Shown here: in pieces, positions 22,101 through 22,382 of the stretch
How the letters are laid out: every line of letters starts with the position of its first letter
Numbering within the stretch: position 1 is the stretch's first letter
NCBI GenBank assembly: GCA_029940235.1
Contig: JAOZRI010000001.1
Location: 12,223-34,604 of the forward strand
Reading direction: 5' to 3'
DNA: 22,382 bases
Origin: Desulfobacula sp.
Lineage (GTDB): Bacteria > Desulfobacterota > Desulfobacteria > Desulfobacterales > Desulfobacteraceae
The notes under the pieces: generated by a model
Databases searched by the model: none
Told to the model about the DNA's origin: nothing
The model's input: only the letters and a program-made list of their open reading frames with translations
Made by a program: the position numbers and the translations under genes

Positions 22101-22382
22101 AATTTGAATCAATGGAACCAGGATCAACTGAATCAAGTTCAATGGGAAATGTTAAAATAACAGATAATCAAAACCAAGAACCACTGCACAAACCAGATAA
22201 AAAATTAGATTTTAAAAACAGGTCAACTTTAAAAGGCTCTGATATGACATTGCAAAACACGCAGACAAATGGTGATCACAACATGAATTTACCAGCATAT
22301 GAATCCATGAAAATGGTTCAACAGGGACTTGAAGCCATGCAGCAGCTTCAGACACAAACTGCCCATGCCCATGAAAAATTCC
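19112..22382 (+). CDS. PfaA-like polyunsaturated fatty acid / polyketide synthase, truncated at window edge (KS-AT-linker)
   Basis: An open frame of 1090 codons without a stop. Residues 1-465 form a ketosynthase: IAIVGMGCIFP start, YCTRGGFLP, NSFPGLLGNVVAGRIANRL, Cys208 in DAACASSLSAIH, His343 in EAHGTGTRVGD, His383 in KSMIGHTKAAAG and FGFGGSNFHIVLEEY. Residues about 570-905 form an acyltransferase: FLFPGQGSQYTGMGKE, then GHSFGE with Ser709, then FHTRLV. This order, the RGGFLP block and a tail ending in a helix with AMQQLQTQTAHAHEKF match PfaA/HglE-type synthases; tandem ACPs and a ketoreductase would be expected beyond the edge. An Asn/Ser/Lys-rich insert interrupts the AT at 20950-21072. 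The start is fixed by an in-frame stop at 19091; no strong ribosome site precedes it. It would make polyunsaturated or hydroxylated long acyl chains from malonyl units. Confidence 0.88.
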   Translation, partial: MQNKNDIAIVGMGCIFPKSCNLKEYWHLLFNGVDAIKDIPHDTHWNTKDYFDKDPATPDHTYCTRGGFLPRINFDPLKYGIPPNNIEATDTSQLLGLEVARMALEDAGYPADHPALQEKKVNVILGVTGTQELVIPLGARLGHPIWKKALEDSGISDEKKEEVIERIQGDYVQWQENSFPGLLGNVVAGRIANRLNLSGTNTVTDAACASSLSAIHTAVMELVSGKCDMSITGGVDALNDIFMHMCFSKTGVLSHTSDAKPFSKDADGTVLGEGIGMLVLKRLEDAKKENDRIYAVIKGIGTSSDGRTSAIYAPEAKGQIKALNEAYSEAGTDPSTIELIEAHGTGTRVGDKVEFDALKSSFGNFPITKNQTAIGSVKSMIGHTKAAAGAAGIIKAALSLHNKVIPPTLKALEPDPELDINNTSFYLNSDIKPWMANPLHPRRSGVSAFGFGGSNFHIVLEEYNSAKTEVSWDGGIQIIAFSCDTKNDLMEQINLFKTDIDTIDDALELKQTIAWKAYKTRVDFSSADNFRLLITQKLDDDIIITLENAIKCIEGKKTFSNIYFSSGKQKGKLGFLFPGQGSQYTGMGKELFSIFPEALKALEQAQKNFDAVNHQSDYKSNQNLDNSQKNKSKKSLKDSSGNNSDVSLKRNSLNNYIFPAPAYILSKKESEELLCQTDIAQPAIGAVSLAMVDILKRFGIVPHITCGHSFGELSALYAAGWIDGDSLCRLSAARGRYMAAASDKEMDSGSMLAVKAPLKEIEKLIKLENLDLVLANKNSKTQGILSGLTSEILRAKKICRQKKISAVKLPVAAAFHTRLVQEAVKPFKKDLSDKVLTPTSVKVFSNTTGKPYPKKESEIKKLLGNQLVNPVNFIDNIEGMLDQNVSTFIELGPKSVLTNLTKSILKGNNITAVALDKSAGKSGVEDLAHVLCMVASKGFSIDLTLWEDVVEKPEIKKMKIPISGANLKPKNRCSIPKSLQPAHENIAHKPAEQELTQFESMEPGSTESSSMGNVKITDNQNQEPLHKPDKKLDFKNRSTLKGSDMTLQNTQTNGDHNMNLPAYESMKMVQQGLEAMQQLQTQTAHAHEKF

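Overview
The window is AT-rich DNA from a Gram-negative bacterium. Gram-negative envelope functions are plain: a LolA-like carrier, lipoproteins with lipoboxes, an LpxL-type acyltransferase and an RND/MMPL exporter. The mix of radical SAM enzymes, a type II fatty-acid/polyketide cluster and a PfaA-like synthase best fits a sulfate-reducing Desulfobacterota (Desulfobacteraceae-like) genome. That placement is inferred from gene style, with no rRNA or taxonomic marker present.

Bases 1-15900, minus strand (read right to left), hold one long, tightly packed gene train of about 17 genes. After a secreted BamE-like protein (15136-15900) come a CrtI-like FAD oxidoreductase, a ketosynthase, an ACP, a PlsC acyltransferase, a radical SAM/SPASM protein fused to a hotdog dehydratase, a LolA-like protein, an MMPL exporter, a lipoprotein, a FabZ/ApeI-like dehydratase, a second radical SAM protein, a GT2-DUF2062 protein, an LpxL-like acyltransferase, an ACP, a ketosynthase with its chain-length factor, a third ACP, and the start of one more gene cut by the window edge. 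Stop/start overlaps (ATGA, TGATG, TAATG) suggest translational coupling. The parts list closely parallels aryl polyene (APE) clusters: KS:CLF pair, two ACPs, ApeI- and ApeP-like dehydratases, LolA, MMPL exporter, lipoprotein, GT2 and acyltransferases. The additions are two radical SAM enzymes and a CrtI-like oxidoreductase. The likely product is an unsaturated, possibly further modified acyl/polyene chain attached to a lipid and exported to the outer membrane. No aromatic-starter gene, ketoreductase or phosphopantetheinyl transferase is visible, so the cluster probably continues leftward.

Bases 15901-16235 form a divergent promoter region. On the plus strand follow a HemN/HemW-like radical SAM protein (16236-17612), a membrane-anchored protein with an Ada-type zinc-binding tail (17717-18214), a relic of an IS3-family transposase (about 18305-18403) and a small four-helix membrane protein (18473-18895).

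From 19112 to the right edge runs the start of a large type I synthase resembling PfaA: ketosynthase, then acyltransferase, then a polar linker, truncated before any ACP domain. A type II polyene/lipid cluster and a PUFA-synthase-like gene thus sit close together and are divergently oriented. The most unusual single object is the radical SAM/SPASM-hotdog fusion at 10089-11180. Its radical SAM part looks like half a barrel, and its hotdog part may complete the active site of the separate FabZ-like protein, which lacks the usual acidic residue.
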